Source: Datisca glomerata
Lineage: Eukaryota; Streptophyta; Magnoliopsida; Cucurbitales; Datiscaceae
Direction of reading: 5' to 3'
NCBI GenBank assembly: GCA_003255025.1
Contig: QANY01004982.1
Span: forward strand, 496,591-560,590
Length of the DNA: 64,000 bases
In this document: positions 1 through 12,617 of the stretch, one piece after another
Layout of the letters: each line of letters starts with the position of its first letter
Position numbering within the stretch: the stretch's first letter is position 1
Made by a program: the position numbers and the translations under genes
Notes under the pieces: generated by a model
Seen by the model: only the letters and a program-made list of their open reading frames with translations
The model's database searches: none
Told to the model about the DNA's origin: nothing

Positions 1-157
1 AGGCTCTAAAGTTGTTGGGGGTTACTCCAAAATATATTTTTGTGACGGTCCCTAGAATGGTTGTTCTCTTTTGTTTACATGGAATATATAGTTGTAGAAA
101 TTACCTTTTAACTCAAAAAAAAGAAAGATAAATGGTGGTATGGGAGATTAAATAATT

Positions 158-527
158 GAGAAAATTACAATTTAAACCATAAACTTTAAAATATTACAGG
201 TTAAATCATGAATTATCTAAAATTCACAATTTTAACTCTAGATATAACTCTATATACTGCAAACTAATATTTTAACAAAACTTCATTTTTCTCTACCTGA
301 GACAACTTCGTTCATGATTATGGTATCCCTAATAAATAAAACATCATTTCAAATAGGAAAAACGACATTATTTTATTAAAAACCTACAGTGCAGTAGACA
401 AAATTACATCTACATTAAAATTATGAATTTCAAATCATTTAAGGTTTAAACTATAATATTTTAAAGTTTAAGGTGTCTATTATTGATAGTTTAAGATGAG
501 TTTAAGAAGGTAAAGTGTAATTTTTCC
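158..527. mobile_element. Fold-back MITE downstream of the nicalin gene
   Basis: The two halves of this stretch are imperfect reverse complements. The left arm (about 158-250) reads GAGAAAATTACA, then TAAACTTTAAAATATTA and CACAATTTTAACT. The right arm, read on the minus strand from 527 down to about 400, gives GGAAAAATTACA, TAAACTTTAAAATATTA and CATAATTTTAATG in the same order. The flanks TAAATAATT (149-157) and TAAAATATT (528-536) match at about 7 of 9 positions, which would fit a decayed 9-bp target duplication. There is no coding capacity. Being short and fold-back with long inverted ends, it fits a MITE; the superfamily is not certain. Confidence 0.55.
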
Positions 528-1077
528 TAAAATATTTATGTAGTTGCTATCTTACCTCGGCTGGCTCTTGGCCTTTTTTCTCTTTATCACCATTAACTGC
601 TACTCAACACATCAGTACAACATTATTTCTATACACATTCAATAGTAATATAGATCCAACACCGATCATGTTACTTGTTTCACGCACACATTTAAGACAA
701 CAATTGAAATGTGGAATTAATCACCCGATCAAAGAAAGAGTCTGCTTGTGTTATTTGTCACCATCGGTTACTACAACTAGAACAAATGATTACTACAACT
801 ACAACTTAATGACTTAAAAAACACTAAAATTGATCCAATTATGATGTCTATGGAAATAAGTCCACAACTACACCCTACACAAAAAATGCTTGCAGGGTTA
901 AAAATGATAACAAAAAGTATCTCAGCAAAAATGTTTTCTGACACCTTGATGGTTCCGACTTGGAAGAAGAAATGGCAATCCAACAGCTCATATGATACTT
1001 TGTGGTAACTGGATCTCCATATTAGCTCGATAAAAGAACTTTTGCGCTTCAAATAGATGAACAAGCCCACAACTATA
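528..1077. other. 3' flank and probable 3' UTR of the nicalin gene
   Basis: No gene is visible here. The part next to 1078 should hold the nicalin 3' UTR, because that gene runs leftward. An open frame at 777-1070 on the minus strand has no recognisable motif and is not called. Confidence 0.4.
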
Positions 1078-4000
1078 TCAAGCCGTTTTCACTTTGCGCG
1101 AGGGAGGTCTCCTGAATAGACTGATTAGATCATCAAGACCCTACAGCAGGAAAGATATATATCATAAGAATTTAGCAAAATCAATATTCATATTGTGCTC
1201 CATTTTGTGCCCAAACTATGAGATAGATAGTATTTGATATCAAAATTTTATATTTCCGGCTTGAAAGAATAGCGAGCATACCCTGGTTGTGATGACCAGA
1301 AAACTGAAGAGCACTATCAAATATGATCCCAACACTAGAAGCAACAGCAAGTCGAATGTCACACTCGCAACCTGAAGAAACCCATTCAAAAAATTTACCC
1401 TTTAAGCTATAGACAAGAAAGTACACTCGAGAGTAATTATTTCATATAAACTACGAATAACAATCCCCACGTCATATTTACCTTCTACGGTCAATTTGAT
1501 TTTAGAGAGAGAGAGTGTGGAGTTGCTTCAGTGAAAAACAAGAATGTGGGCAAGGCGTTTCAAGTACCTGATAGATGTACAGCTTAGTTGTTGTCGAGTC
1601 ATAGAAGGTGAACATTCCCTCAAACGCCTCATGTTGCACATTCACACTATCAGTATGACCCTCCAATTCCTGCACCGAAGTAATAAAAATATTTTTTTAT
1701 CATAATATGCAGTAAAAACAAAAGGAAACACATTTTTTGAAAAGTAATATAAATAGGCCATCTTTTTTAATTTTTGATAACGGAGAACACATCCGATAGC
1801 CCTTAGGATATAATGACTAGTCAAACTCAGAAATATTGTACAACAACCCACCGCTATGCATTCCCACTTAAATTCAGGTTTAATCCTAGAGAGAATTGAA
1901 CCTATGACTTGTGCGCCTACCACACAAGTTAGCCCTTTACGACTAGGATACAGGTGAGTATTTTGTTTTCATTTTCGTCCAGCCACACCCAGGTAAGCCC
2001 ATTGATGAGCACCAAGACAATCCATCAACAAAAAGCTGAAAACCCATTTGTTTGACTTTCGTCATTGGCCCAAAAACATAGTCAGAAGTTTGGCACAACT
2101 AGCATCAGAAGGCACTTTATATTCCCCTTCCATGATAGTGCCAAATTCAGTAATTTGCTTGATTCAGCAAAAAATTATAAAATACTTGAAAAGTTGAACT
2201 CGAGAAGTTGCTCCGCGAAAAGGGAAAAAAAACTCATTAAAGTTCTAACCACATAAAGAGTAAATTTGATCAATTATAACGTTATCCTACATGTTATGCA
2301 CAACATCTAATAATTTTGAAGTGATTTCAATCAATACCCAGTATCTGAATGATCACAACTATCTCAAGTACCATACTGATTAAAAGAATTAATACAGTGG
2401 AAAGGCTAGCTAGGCCAGGTAAGTACATATCATGTATTCATGATCACATGGATGGCCACAACTGAATAACAGTTCCTAAAAAAGAAACTCGGGACAAAAA
2501 AAGAAACAAATAGAGAGCGACAACTGAAGATAATAACCTTCTTTAATGCCAAGATAAAGGGGTCATCCTTTGACAAAAATGGAGCCACTCGAGGCGTTTG
2601 CGACAAAAGATCCAACCACGATCTTACATAAGAAGGATTGACAGCCAAACTACTGTTGTCAGCAAAAATTTGAAGATTCTTTCCCTGATGACCGTAAATA
2701 TGCCTCTGCATGATAGGCAAAACTGCATCAAAGAAAAATAAATAATGCAGGAACGAATTCTAAATCACTGGACCTATTACGCAAATCATCAATCTCAGCA
2801 GATAAGCCTTGGAATCAACTAAATATAACTTCAAACAGGGTATGGGACTAATTCCACATAGATGAAACAGCAGGTGCTCTTGTCATTGAAGGGCGGAAAA
2901 GATGCTAAAGAAATTAAATAATAGGAAAATTTGTGGAGTAGATACATATATACAAACATAAACAGCAGAATTAGATCTCTCATAACTTAAACTTACTGCA
3001 AGACTCTCCGAAACTAGCTTAATACTTCTGAAAATTGCAGTTTCATTTACAATTTGTCTGCAGAAAACCAAAATCTCATCAAATCATCATCAAAACATAA
3101 GAGAAAGCCTACTCTGACTGATTCATATACAATTAATAACCTGCTGTCAATTAAACCCCCAGTTCTCTCCAATAGATCCGGAGCAACAGAAAGTTCAGAG
3201 AGGGTGACAGCAGTAACTCTCAGTCTTGAAAACTGTTCATGTTCCCAAGCTACCTACAGTAGATGAAGATATTATAACCAGGTCTCAATGGTAGAACAGT
3301 GGTATGCAGTGGAAGTGCAGAAGGTATTGACAAACTCTTTCTGAACACAGCAAGCTAATAAATAATTTCAAGGACATTTAAAAAATTGTCAACTAAGCTA
3401 ATCAAAACAAACTACAACTAGTATTGATGTAACCCACTCCAAAAAAAAACAACCATTATCACAGCAGAGTTCGATCTTTCAAGTGCATAGATAAGCTTTC
3501 AACTGCATCTACTTACTCGAGGATTCGAAATATTTATCTTCTTGTGCTTCAATCCAATTTTAATGTCCAACTCTTCGGCCACATTTGAAAAACCCTACAA
3601 AAAAAACTTCATACATCAAACCATATAATTCAGCAACAGTATATTGTGGATATTGTGTATATATTTGCTTACTTCATAGATTTGCTTTATGTATGCATTT
3701 TCTGGAGGTTTAGAGACATGAATCCATAATTCATCATTCCATGAACCAATACTATTCAAGCAGACAGCATAGTCAATACTCTCACGGAGTCGTTGATCAA
3801 AGCTTCGAAGCCACTAAAAAGTAAAGACAAGTGAATAACAATGGATTAAAAGGTAGCAGAAAGACCATGCAGTTCAATAGATTACTAATGGAAAAGATGG
3901 TGACAAAAATATCTGACAAGAGACTAATAGACCATGAACCAAAAAAAACTTATAAAGAAACTGACAACGAAATTAATAAACCAAGAACAACTGAATACCT

Positions 4001-6061
4001 TATGAGTTCCATTGTAGTTATAAGGTCCGCCAGAAGTGATTCCAAAAAGTAAATTGTACCTTCCTCTTGTCTTAGTATTTGAGTAAAGAAGGGAGAATAA
4101 CCTTGCAATCTCAAGAAGGGCCACAACTCCACTTCCATTGCTATCACTTCCCACAGATAATGCCTACAAATACAAGCGTCCAAATCATCATAAAGCTCAC
4201 ATAGCTGAATGCATCAGTAAAATCCGAATATATTACATACAGGAGCAGCACCAAACGTATCATAAGACGCCACTATAGCAATTGTCGGAAGGTTACTTGC
4301 ATCTCCATCAGCTTTTAAACCTGGCAACCATCCCTGTCACCATTCAGAAATTTTAAATGTACAACAACTTACCCATTAATTTTCAGGATCTTGGAAACGA
4401 ATGAAGTATCCATACATTGTTTCTTGTAGATCCTAATTCAGATGAAAAGATTGAGACTATGGACCTGAATGTTAGTAATTGTGGGAGAAGCTAGTTTCTT
4501 TGGTTCTGGCGCCGAAACAACAAGCTTGTATCTGCAATAAATTCCAAGCAGAAGCAATATTAGACATGCACAAAGACTTTTATTTATCGGTGACGTGCAC
4601 AAAGACTTACTATAGTATTACATTGTAAATATTAAAAAAAAAACAGGGAATCAGCTATTCCTAAATACAACTAGATCTAGACACAATGGCAGCAAAAAAT
4701 GAATGACCTAAACATGTGAAGCTCTCAATGTCTGAAGTCCTAAGTATCATCTATGCATCCAACTATATAGCAAAAGCAAAATACACTGGATACTGCAAAT
4801 GTCTTTATCCTCAAAAGCAAATGTCTGAAGTCCTAAGTATCAATCTAAAGATGTACATAAAGTTGATAATAAAGGATGTGTAAAATAAATGAAAACCGCT
4901 ATAGCTTTACAAAGAAGTATGATCTAACCCGCCAGTAGTTGCAGTAGCAGGCTGACCAGTGGCATCATTCCTCTTGACATCATCCAAAACAGCGCTAATA
5001 TCTTTATCCTCAAAAGCAAAATACACTGGATACTGCAACAAAACAACCAAAGAAAGTACATATAAGCACATAGTTCCATCCAGGAGGCTTAACAAAACAC
5101 TGCACTTAAAACAACACAAAATACATCAAGTCCGGAAATCACAATTGATGGTCATCCGGAACTATACAGAAACACATACTCACAAATCAAATGAGAATCA
5201 AATAAAACCAACCAGAAGAAGGATGAATATTCACATTCTTTGGCATTTCCATATTGACGAAACAGGAGTAAAAGAGATAGTAAGTTCTTAAAAGCTAAAA
5301 CCAAGAAAACATAGTACATCCATAACAAATAAAAGCACGGCAAACATGAAACAAAAATTAATTGACATATCTGTAGGCAACCGGCATGAACAAAACTTTG
5401 TCCATGATAGAAAGACTTGTTTTTTATTGTTAAAAAAGTTTGTATAATGCACAAAATCCCATTTTGGGAAAGTTTACAGCACTAAGAATCAGGATCTAAA
5501 TTAACACAAAGCAAGCCCGAGCCAAGCTTTTACAAAATCAAAACCTGAGAAAAGACATCCGCCCGATTCTAAAGAAAAGCTTATTAAGAAAAGGAAAACT
5601 TCACAGAGAATTTTCTATCCCCTTAAGATCATAGAATTTCTTTCCTCCATTTCATAGTAGTCAAATCCGTTTCGGTAGCCATTTCTGTTTTTCGAAAAAA
5701 CAGAACATTTCGAACATTTCGGTATTTCGGTGTCCCGTTTTGGAAAAAAATTCCGGCCATCTAAAATAATATTATAAAATTTATTATATATAATATAACT
5801 GAGAAAAAATTGAATCAATAGATTATAACTTGCAATTAATATATAATTACCATTAAAATTCAACAAAAATATCATATTAAATGACACTAGAATTCAACAA
5901 TTGCATTGATGAATTTCACAGGGATGAAGTGGAATTTTCATTTCAACTTCATGCAAAAATAAAGATATATTACATTATTTACTATAATATCAATTTGTTC
6001 TAAACAGATGACCAATTTTAAGGAGCCTCACCTACCATTTACAACACACCCCCACATCCCA

Positions 6062-6108
<47 letters not shown>

Positions 6109-7425
6109 TTTTAGCTCTTTCTTTACCCTTCTCTCCTCTTTGAATTCCACTCCTCCATTTTCAAACACCCACCTTCTTTTTTCTCTCAAATTACAGACTT
6201 CTTCTTTTGATAAAATCTTTGAGTGGCTTCTGATGGAAACTTAGGAAGAATATAGACCAAAAATGAGCTAAATGAATTACTTTCCAAAAAGCCATCTTTG
6301 CAACAGAGAAACCATGAAGGAAGAATTAGAGAAGTGATTATCATTCGACTCACCGGTATATTGGCACGTATAAGTAACTGTTCAAGTTCGTCCAATAAGC
6401 TCCTCATCATCTCTTTTCCGTCACTATTATCACCAGTCCCTGACTCTTCCCTGTTTTGCAAACTAAACATCTGGGGAAGTAGAAATAACAATCCCCCCAG
6501 AGGCTTTCCCTGGGTGATGTATTCTGAAATGGGCGACAAAAATAATTATGTGAGCAATTAGAGCAGAAAAAGTTTTAATAAGTAATCCGCGTTAATACAG
6601 GAAACGTATGACCATTCAAAACTAGATACCTGTCCTTATGGGTAGGCCTCTAATCCATTGAAAGATAAAATCCAACAGAGAAATCAATCCAATACGTAAT
6701 AACGTACTTATGAAACAAATGAACTTTTTAGATAGTAAAACTGCTTTAAATGCAGAAAAGGCACAAGAGTAGGCAATAGAGCTAAAAGCTGACCGACTTG
6801 GAAATTCAATAACAGTCAGTTCCAACGTTTTTACATGCATAAGCCTTACCACTATTGAAATTCAAGACTTGTTGCCAACAAAACAAACTTCACCATGTTC
6901 AAAACTGACATTTTTCACCTGTTGACACTAAGGTTTCTTAAAATAGTGGCTGGATTATTACTTTGAGAAGTATACAAGTGCAGTTAATACATAGAGCACG
7001 CGATCAGTAAGACTCACGTAGAAATATAATCAGATCAATCCAAGAGACAAGATAACACTTCAATGTAAGCGCACAGACAACCTTAGCAAAAAAAATAAGA
7101 AGAGCGGTAGCATTAAAGAAACATTGAAAATAGCAATTCGCACACCTTTAACGAAGGTCATGTTCAATTCACGTAGAGGGATCACGACAACAGTACGGGA
7201 GAGATCCGCACCAGGAGGGAAATGAAGAGAGCCAGCATGGTGATTGAGGTTGGCGAGGCGAGATCCAAGAGGAGCCCCGGAGATATCATACTGAATGAGG
7301 CGGTAGACATCGACGACGGTGGCAGCGTCACAGAGCTCGACGCAGGCCACGAGGATGAAGACTAGGGCTATCACCGAGTAAACAGACTCGAGTATTTCGC
7401 GCTCGCGAGCTTTTCTTGGAGCCAT
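1078..7425 (-). CDS. NCLN: Nicalin (M28-fold ER membrane protein, NCLN-like)
   Basis: Nicalin belongs to the nicastrin/M28 peptidase fold. In animals it sits in the ER membrane with NOMO and TMEM147 (the BOS complex of the multipass translocon); the plant role is less studied. Exons on the minus strand, in coding order: 7146-7425, 6354-6523, 4929-5032, 4465-4531, 4241-4333, 3999-4163, 3673-3813, 3517-3594, 3141-3253, 2997-3057, 2538-2705, 1568-1669, 1282-1371, 1078-1140. They sum to 1695 nt, or 564 aa plus stop, with all phases joining and GT-AG at each intron. Seen: start MAPRKAREREI; an N-terminal membrane segment near residues 15-34 (VYSVIALVFILVACVEL); ALSVGSDSNGSGVVALLE in the M28-like core; NYNGTHKWLRSFDQRLRES; a C-terminal membrane segment from TFDLLLLLVLGSYLIVLFSF; and the end RRPPSRKVKTA. 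From recall, the Arabidopsis protein (At3g44330) is about the same length and matches end to end. The start is the first ATG of the conserved frame. A second acceptor for exon 11 (at 2722) would break the frame and was rejected. Confidence 0.95.
4728..4842. repeat. Scrambled duplication of exon 3 sequence inside nicalin intron 3
   Basis: Intron 3 of nicalin holds copies of the start of exon 3 in shuffled order. The exon-edge segment 5016-5038 recurs at 4776-4798, and its neighbour 5001-5020 recurs at 4802-4821, with the order of the two pieces reversed relative to the exon. Both are bracketed by a direct repeat (AATGTCTGAAGTCCTAAGTA) at 4728-4750 and 4820-4842. This is not a functional exon. 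Confidence 0.8.
5625..5885. other. Possible transposon scrap in nicalin intron 2
   Basis: A TTTCGG-rich block (5660-5760, with TTTCGGTAGCC, CATTTCGGTATTTCGG and TTCCGGCCATCTA) followed by AT-rich sequence sits in the 1.3-kb intron 2. It resembles generic plant repeat debris, but I see no ends or target duplication. It does not interrupt the reading frame. Confidence 0.2.
6066..6107. repeat. (CT)n microsatellite in nicalin intron 2
   Basis: About 20 uninterrupted CT units lie in the large second intron, on the sense side of the plus strand (GA on the transcript). A length-polymorphic marker is likely. Confidence 0.95.
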
Positions 7426-8196
7426 GGAAATGGATCTAGGGTTTGCGGAATTGGAATTGACGGGGATGGCTTGGACGAAGATGTTGGGGAAGGAGACTTT
7501 GAGAGTGGGATTGTGTTTCAGTGAAATGGTTCTCACTGTGAAATCAGTCCTTAAACTCTCATGATTAATATTGATTAAGCTTCATTAATGTGATATTTAC
7601 CTTTCTTCTCCTTATTAAAACAATAAATTACCTTACATTCAAAATGTTTATTACCGTTTATGATCAAAATACTTTTATATATTGAAAAAATAATATTTTA
7701 ATTCATAATTATGTTATATATATTTTTTATATAAAATTTATATATTTTTTGAAATATATTAATATACATGTTTATTGCAAAAGTATGTGTTTATTGCAAA
7801 AGTATTTTTATATACCAAAATACGTTTTAAATAAAAACGTTTGTTCAATACATATTATTTGAAGTAGCATTTAAATCTTTTTAAATGAAAAACTCACAAA
7901 CTCACCCTTAAACTCCAACGTTCACGATGTCTTAATATTGAATGTTGAAGTTGTAGTATCTAATTTATAAACTTTGATTTGTTGAAAAAAAAACCTTCAA
8001 TCATCTATAACTATAGCAATAACACTATGCAATTGTAAAATTTAATGAAGGTGTGGAAAATGAGGCAGTTCACTTACAAATATAATGACCGATATATTAC
8101 AAAACATATTGGCCACTTAATTGACTTTTTTTAATAATCATCTACTAACTTTAAGTTTCGTTTCTATATAGTTTTTTTTATCAAATAAATATTTTA
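7426..8196. promoter_or_regulatory. 5' UTR and upstream region of the nicalin gene
   Basis: Because nicalin runs leftward, its leader and promoter lie here. The leader probably lies within 7426-7540, which is less AT-rich than what follows. Beyond 7560 the sequence is very AT-rich with no other gene. No clear TATA box could be tied to a start site. Confidence 0.35.
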
Positions 8197-8992
8197 AAGT
8201 TAATATCATAGCATTCTATAACTTTGTCATAATATCAACTTATCCTCCTAAATTATTTTCCTTCATAATTGGGTCCTCCAACTTTTTTCATTCATCAACT
8301 TACCACATGACCGTTAAATGACTGTTAAATTATCACATGCATGACGCGTACATATTTCTTCTAATTTTATCAATTTCTTCAACCTTATAAGATACTCATC
8401 TCCTATGTTTTTTATCTAAAAATCAGTCACAAATTGCATCTCCTTCTTCACTGATTTGTCAAATTTTATTTTTGAACTAGTTAAAGTGCCACCTAGGCAT
8501 TCAACTTTTCCAGTTGTCGGTGAGATCGATGGCTTCAAGCGCCTGACAAAGCTCTATATTTGTAACTTTTCCATAAGATACCTTCCTCCTAAAATCGGTA
8601 GATGAAATCTCCTCCCATCTACTCTCATCCATAAGGCAAAAAAATAGAAGCAACAAAACCAGTAACATTCAAAATGGAAAATAAGGTCTAATGAGGTTTT
8701 TATAATCGAGGAAGAGGGAGAAGGAGAAGGACATGGGAGAACTCGAGGGAGAAGGAGAAGAACTGGAAAATCGCGATGAAGGGGGAAGGCTACGCGAGGG
8801 AGAAGGGGGAGAGCTTCGCGAGGGAATGGGGAAGGGGGAAGTGGTGGGTGATTTTTAAAAGGGGCATTTTTGGTATTTCACCAATCACATTTAAGGCTGA
8901 AATTTGGGGTCAGTGGTAATTAAAAAGGAAAAATAATTTAAGAGTGTAAGTTGATATTGTGGTAAAGTGCAAGGGTCATATGATATTAACTC
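8197..8992. mobile_element. Long-TIR MITE (Mutator-like), 0.8 kb
   Basis: The left end reads AAGTTAATATCAT, then ACTTTGTCATAATATC, AACTTATCCTCCTAAATTA. The right end on the minus strand reads GAGTTAATATCAT, then ACTTTACCACAATATC, AACTTACACTCTTAAATTA. The inverted ends run about 80 bp. Flanks are AATATTTTA (8188-8196) and TATATTTTA (8993-9001), 8 of 9 identical, fitting a 9-bp target duplication. The inside is non-coding, with a GA-rich tract (8700-8850). Confidence 0.7.
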
Positions 8993-9001
8993 TATATTTT
9001 A

Positions 9002-9557
9002 TTAAGAGAAAAAGAATAATATAACTCTTAACTACAAAATATAAGACCACCAAACCATCTTGCTAACATGACATCTTGCAAAAAGATGAGCACAAGACTC
9101 TTCCTCTGTCAAGCATATTAGACATGCATACATTTACTTTAAGTATATTTCCCAAGCGTCTTTATTAAGAAATTGTAAATAAACTAAAAATATAATATGA
9201 TATATTTGTATTCAGCACATGCATACATTTGTTTTATACTTTATACCAATTATAATAATATAAATTCCATATATGATTAAATATCACTATCACACTAATA
9301 TATGGCCCATTTAGTCATAGTTTATCCATACTATGTAAATTTAACAAGAAAATAATCTAGTTATTATTACTTGTTTGACATTTCAATGATATCATTAGAT
9401 TATTTGATGTATACTAAGATTGAGAGTTAGTATGAAATATGTAATCTACAATTTAGGAAGAGAATTATGATTATTTTCTTAAGACTAATCTCAATAATGT
9501 GTGCCAATATTCTCAATCTAAATCTTTTAAATGTGGATCCAATATACGAACTGCTTT
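9002..9557. other. AT-rich intergenic stretch, nothing recognised
   Basis: No open frame, repeat structure or RNA gene could be supported here. Confidence 0.4.
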
Positions 9558-9566
9558 AAATACATG

Positions 9567-10571
9567 CAGCGGCGGATCTAAGATTTTAGTTTAGGAGGAC
9601 ACCAATAGATATAAGAACATAAATGTCAAATTTGTAATTTTTTTCCTAGAACTTCACATACTCCTTTATTACAATTATTTTAAGATATGTCATTTTTTGT
9701 CACTAGCTAATTCTTATTATTAAGATAATTGATTATAATAATAATTAATGATTCAATTCTTTGTTTTTTCTTTAAATCAGAACAATGATGTGTTACTACT
9801 CTATTATAATCAAATTAAATAAAAAAGAAATAGAAAATAATATTTCTTAATAAATCATAGATTCTAAAATACATCATGTTAATAAATTAAAATGTCAAAA
9901 TAAGTTATGTATTTAAATTAATATCCAAGTTCTTAGTTTTTATATTCAAATTGTGTTTGTTTTAAAAGTACTAAAAATAATATATGACTATCTAATTTTG
10001 ATTGATACATATCAAATGAAACAATCAAAATTATGAACTTACGGGTAAGAACAAACTTAAAAGAAAAATTGCACAATGAAACAAGAGTATCTAACAAAAA
10101 TTAGTCAAATTTATGGGAACGTAAAACAAAAGTACTGTTAGACCAAAAAATTGAGTAAAAGAAGTTATGTAAAAAAAATTAAATTCAAGTAGTTGGACAC
10201 AAAATAAGTTAAATTTAATGTCAAAAGTTAGTAGAATAATAACAAAAAAATTGAGTAAAAGAAGTCATGTAAAAAAATTAAATTCAAGTAGTTGGACACA
10301 AAATAAGTTAAATTTAATGTCAAAAGTTAGTAGAATAATAACAAAAAAATAGGGACATTGTCAAGTTGAGATAGTATGACTTGAACTCAAGACCTCTCTT
10401 TTCAAAAAAAGACCAATCATCAATGGGCTATATCATAATCCACAATTAACATACTACAAAATAATTACAAATACCATACAAAACAGTTGTTATCGAAAAC
10501 ATTAAAAAAACAAAAACTGAAGGGTCATGGGGGGCACGTGCCCCTACTAGTTCCAAGGTAAATCCGCCCCT
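9567..10571. mobile_element. Non-autonomous DNA element with 9-bp target duplication
   Basis: Ends are CAGCGGCGGATCT on the left and, read on the minus strand, AGGGGCGGATTT on the right. A perfect 9-bp direct repeat AAATACATG flanks it (9558-9566 and 10572-10580), as expected for a Mutator-type insertion. Near the right end is the block GGGGGGCACGTGCCCC, often seen next to such CCGCCCC ends in plants. No transposase is present. A 100-bp tandem duplication lies inside. Confidence 0.75.
10151..10350. repeat. Two-copy tandem repeat, 100-bp unit
   Basis: The unit starting TTGAGTAAAAGAAGT at 10151 is repeated from 10251, with very few differences (one is TTATG against TCATG), and each copy ends in AATAATAACAAAAAAAT. 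It lies inside the element at 9567-10571, so it probably arose after or during that element's replication. Confidence 0.9.
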
Positions 10572-10984
10572 AAATACATGAATAGAACTACAATACGAAT
10601 GCATTTTATTTACCTAAGTAATAGTCATTTCAAAAGAGTAACTTCAACGTGCAAATCCCTTTTTACGATCATTCTGCTTTGTGTAATAATAATTTCTCTT
10701 TAATTTAAGTTCAATAAAAAAGATCATATTTAGATATGTAAATAGTTAGCTGGTAGATATATTCTAAGACATAATACGTGCAGCTTGACTACTCATCTGT
10801 TTTATAAAATTTATTTTCTATACATATGAGATATATTCAATGTCTTAGTTCTATGTGGTATCTAGAGTTTTGTACAAATGACAAAAAAATATTGCAAGTA
10901 GATTTCAACATTTATTAACTTATATTTGGCCCCTCCAAATTTAAGTATCGCGCTTCACTTCCGCTTCTATATAAGTCATTTATA

Positions 10985-11240
10985 AGCCATGTGGACGAGG
11001 AATTGTTCAAAATACCGGCCACAATGTGGCCTAGACCCCGCATCGTGTAAATCCGATCTGTCGATTTGAATCTGAACGGTTTTGAACTATTGAACACGAA
11101 AATAAAATAGGTAAACTTATTTTTAATTTATTTTTTAAATTAAATAAAAAAATCTTAACTGTTTATATATTAATCCAATGACTACGACTACCGACCACAA
11201 TGTGGCCAGTATTCTGAATAATTTCTCTATGTGGAGGCTA
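10985..11240. repeat. Inverted repeat with GGCCACAATGTGGCC-type arms
   Basis: The arm at 10985-11033 (CCATGTGGACGAGGAATT, CAAAATACCGGCCACAA) is the imperfect reverse complement of 11189-11239 (CCGACCACAATGTGGCC, ATTCTGAATAATTTCT). About 155 bp of AT-rich sequence separates them. This may be a small fold-back element, but target duplications were not found. Confidence 0.5.
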
Positions 11241-11474
11241 AGTGAAAATCTTAATCTTTATTATTTTCACCTTTTTCTATCTTCTCAACTCCAATTTTTT
11301 CTAACTTATTATCCTCTACAAATTAGGGTTTATGTCAAGAATGACTTTGATATAAAGTCCATGTACAAAAATGGCCAAACTTTTTAACATAAGCAAACAG
11401 ATGACCATAATATTTTAAAAACTTTATTTAAACGAAAAATACCAAAAACCTTAAAATCATCTTTTGATTTTGAT

Positions 11475-11645
11475 CTAGGGACGTCAATGGGTGGGTATTT
11501 AATGAATATAAGTGTACCCATTAAATACACATGCTAAATTTTCACTACCAATACCCAACTTATACATATACTAAATTAAGTGGGTGGGTGCGGATAATAT
11601 TCATTAAGACGTGTACATGTTGGGTACCCAATGAGTACTCATATA
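11475..11645. mobile_element. Repeat fragment (GGGTGGGTATTTAATG / GGGTACCC type)
   Basis: Recurrent words such as TGGGTGGGTATTTAATG, GTACCCATTAAATA and TTGGGTACCCAATGAGTAC are typical of a dispersed plant repeat. The Copia element starting at 11646 cuts into it. Its class is not known to me. Confidence 0.35.
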
Positions 11646-11848
11646 TGTAGAAAAAGAATTCTAATTTTCTATATTATTCTTAATTGATTTACAATCCATA
11701 CGAGATTATATAAACAAAATTTGGTTACGCTATACTAGGAAAGATCATGACTAATTTCCTTAACATTAGGACTAGATTATTAGCCCTGATTTTCTCTACC
11801 AAAATATCCCATAATATCTCATAATATCTCTCTCTGAGATTTCCCACA
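11646..11848 (-). repeat. Copia 3' LTR (element 11646-16570)
   Basis: Begins TGTAGAAAAAGAATTC and ends GAGATTTCCCACA on the plus strand. It matches 16366-16570 along its whole length. Confidence 0.93.
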
Positions 11849-12617
11849 CTCCCCCTCAAACTGGTGAATATAGATCATACATTCACAGCTTGCTAACGTT
11901 CTTATTAAACATGTTGGTATACAATCCTTTTGTCATCACATCTGCAAGTTGAAGCCCTATCGGAACATATAGAGTGTAAATCAGTCCACTGTCTAACTTC
12001 TCTGTAATAAAATGCATGTTTATCTCTATATGTTTCGTCCAATCATGTTGTACTGGGTTGTGAGCTATACTTATAGTTGATTTGTTGTCACATTATAGTT
12101 TCATCAGTTTGCTTCATTGAATTTTCAGATCCTCTAGGATAATTTTGACCCACAATAATTAACATACTACAGCTTCCATAGCTTTGAATTCTGCTTCAGC
12201 ACTTGACCTTGCAACACCACTTTGTTTTTTACTTATTCAGGATATCAGGTTTCCTCCAAGAAAGATACAATAGCCCGAAGTCGATCTTTTGTTGACTAAA
12301 GATCCTGCAAATCCCACATCTGTATAGGCTATCAGATCAATTTTAGATCCCTTCATGAATAAAATTCCCTTCCCAAGATGTGCCTCTAAGTAATGAAGTA
12401 CTCGATAGACTGCTTATAGGTGAATTTTCTCATGGATCATGCATAATTTGACTAATAATACTGACTGAGTAAGCTATATTTGGCCTAGTATGTGCAAGAT
12501 ATATGAGTTTCCCAACAAGTCGTTGGGAGTTCCAGCTGGTTGGCTAGCTGTCATGCATGTTTCTTTGAGCAGGTCAATTACATACTGTTGTTGAGAGATT
12601 AAAATTCCCTTCATTGA

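Noticed and set aside
2538..2722. Longer form of nicalin exon 11 starting at 2722
   Set aside because: That acceptor would need one extra base from the previous exon, whose end is fixed by GTAAGT at 2996. The acceptor giving a start at 2705 keeps the frame and gives the expected SLA-RHIYGH reading.
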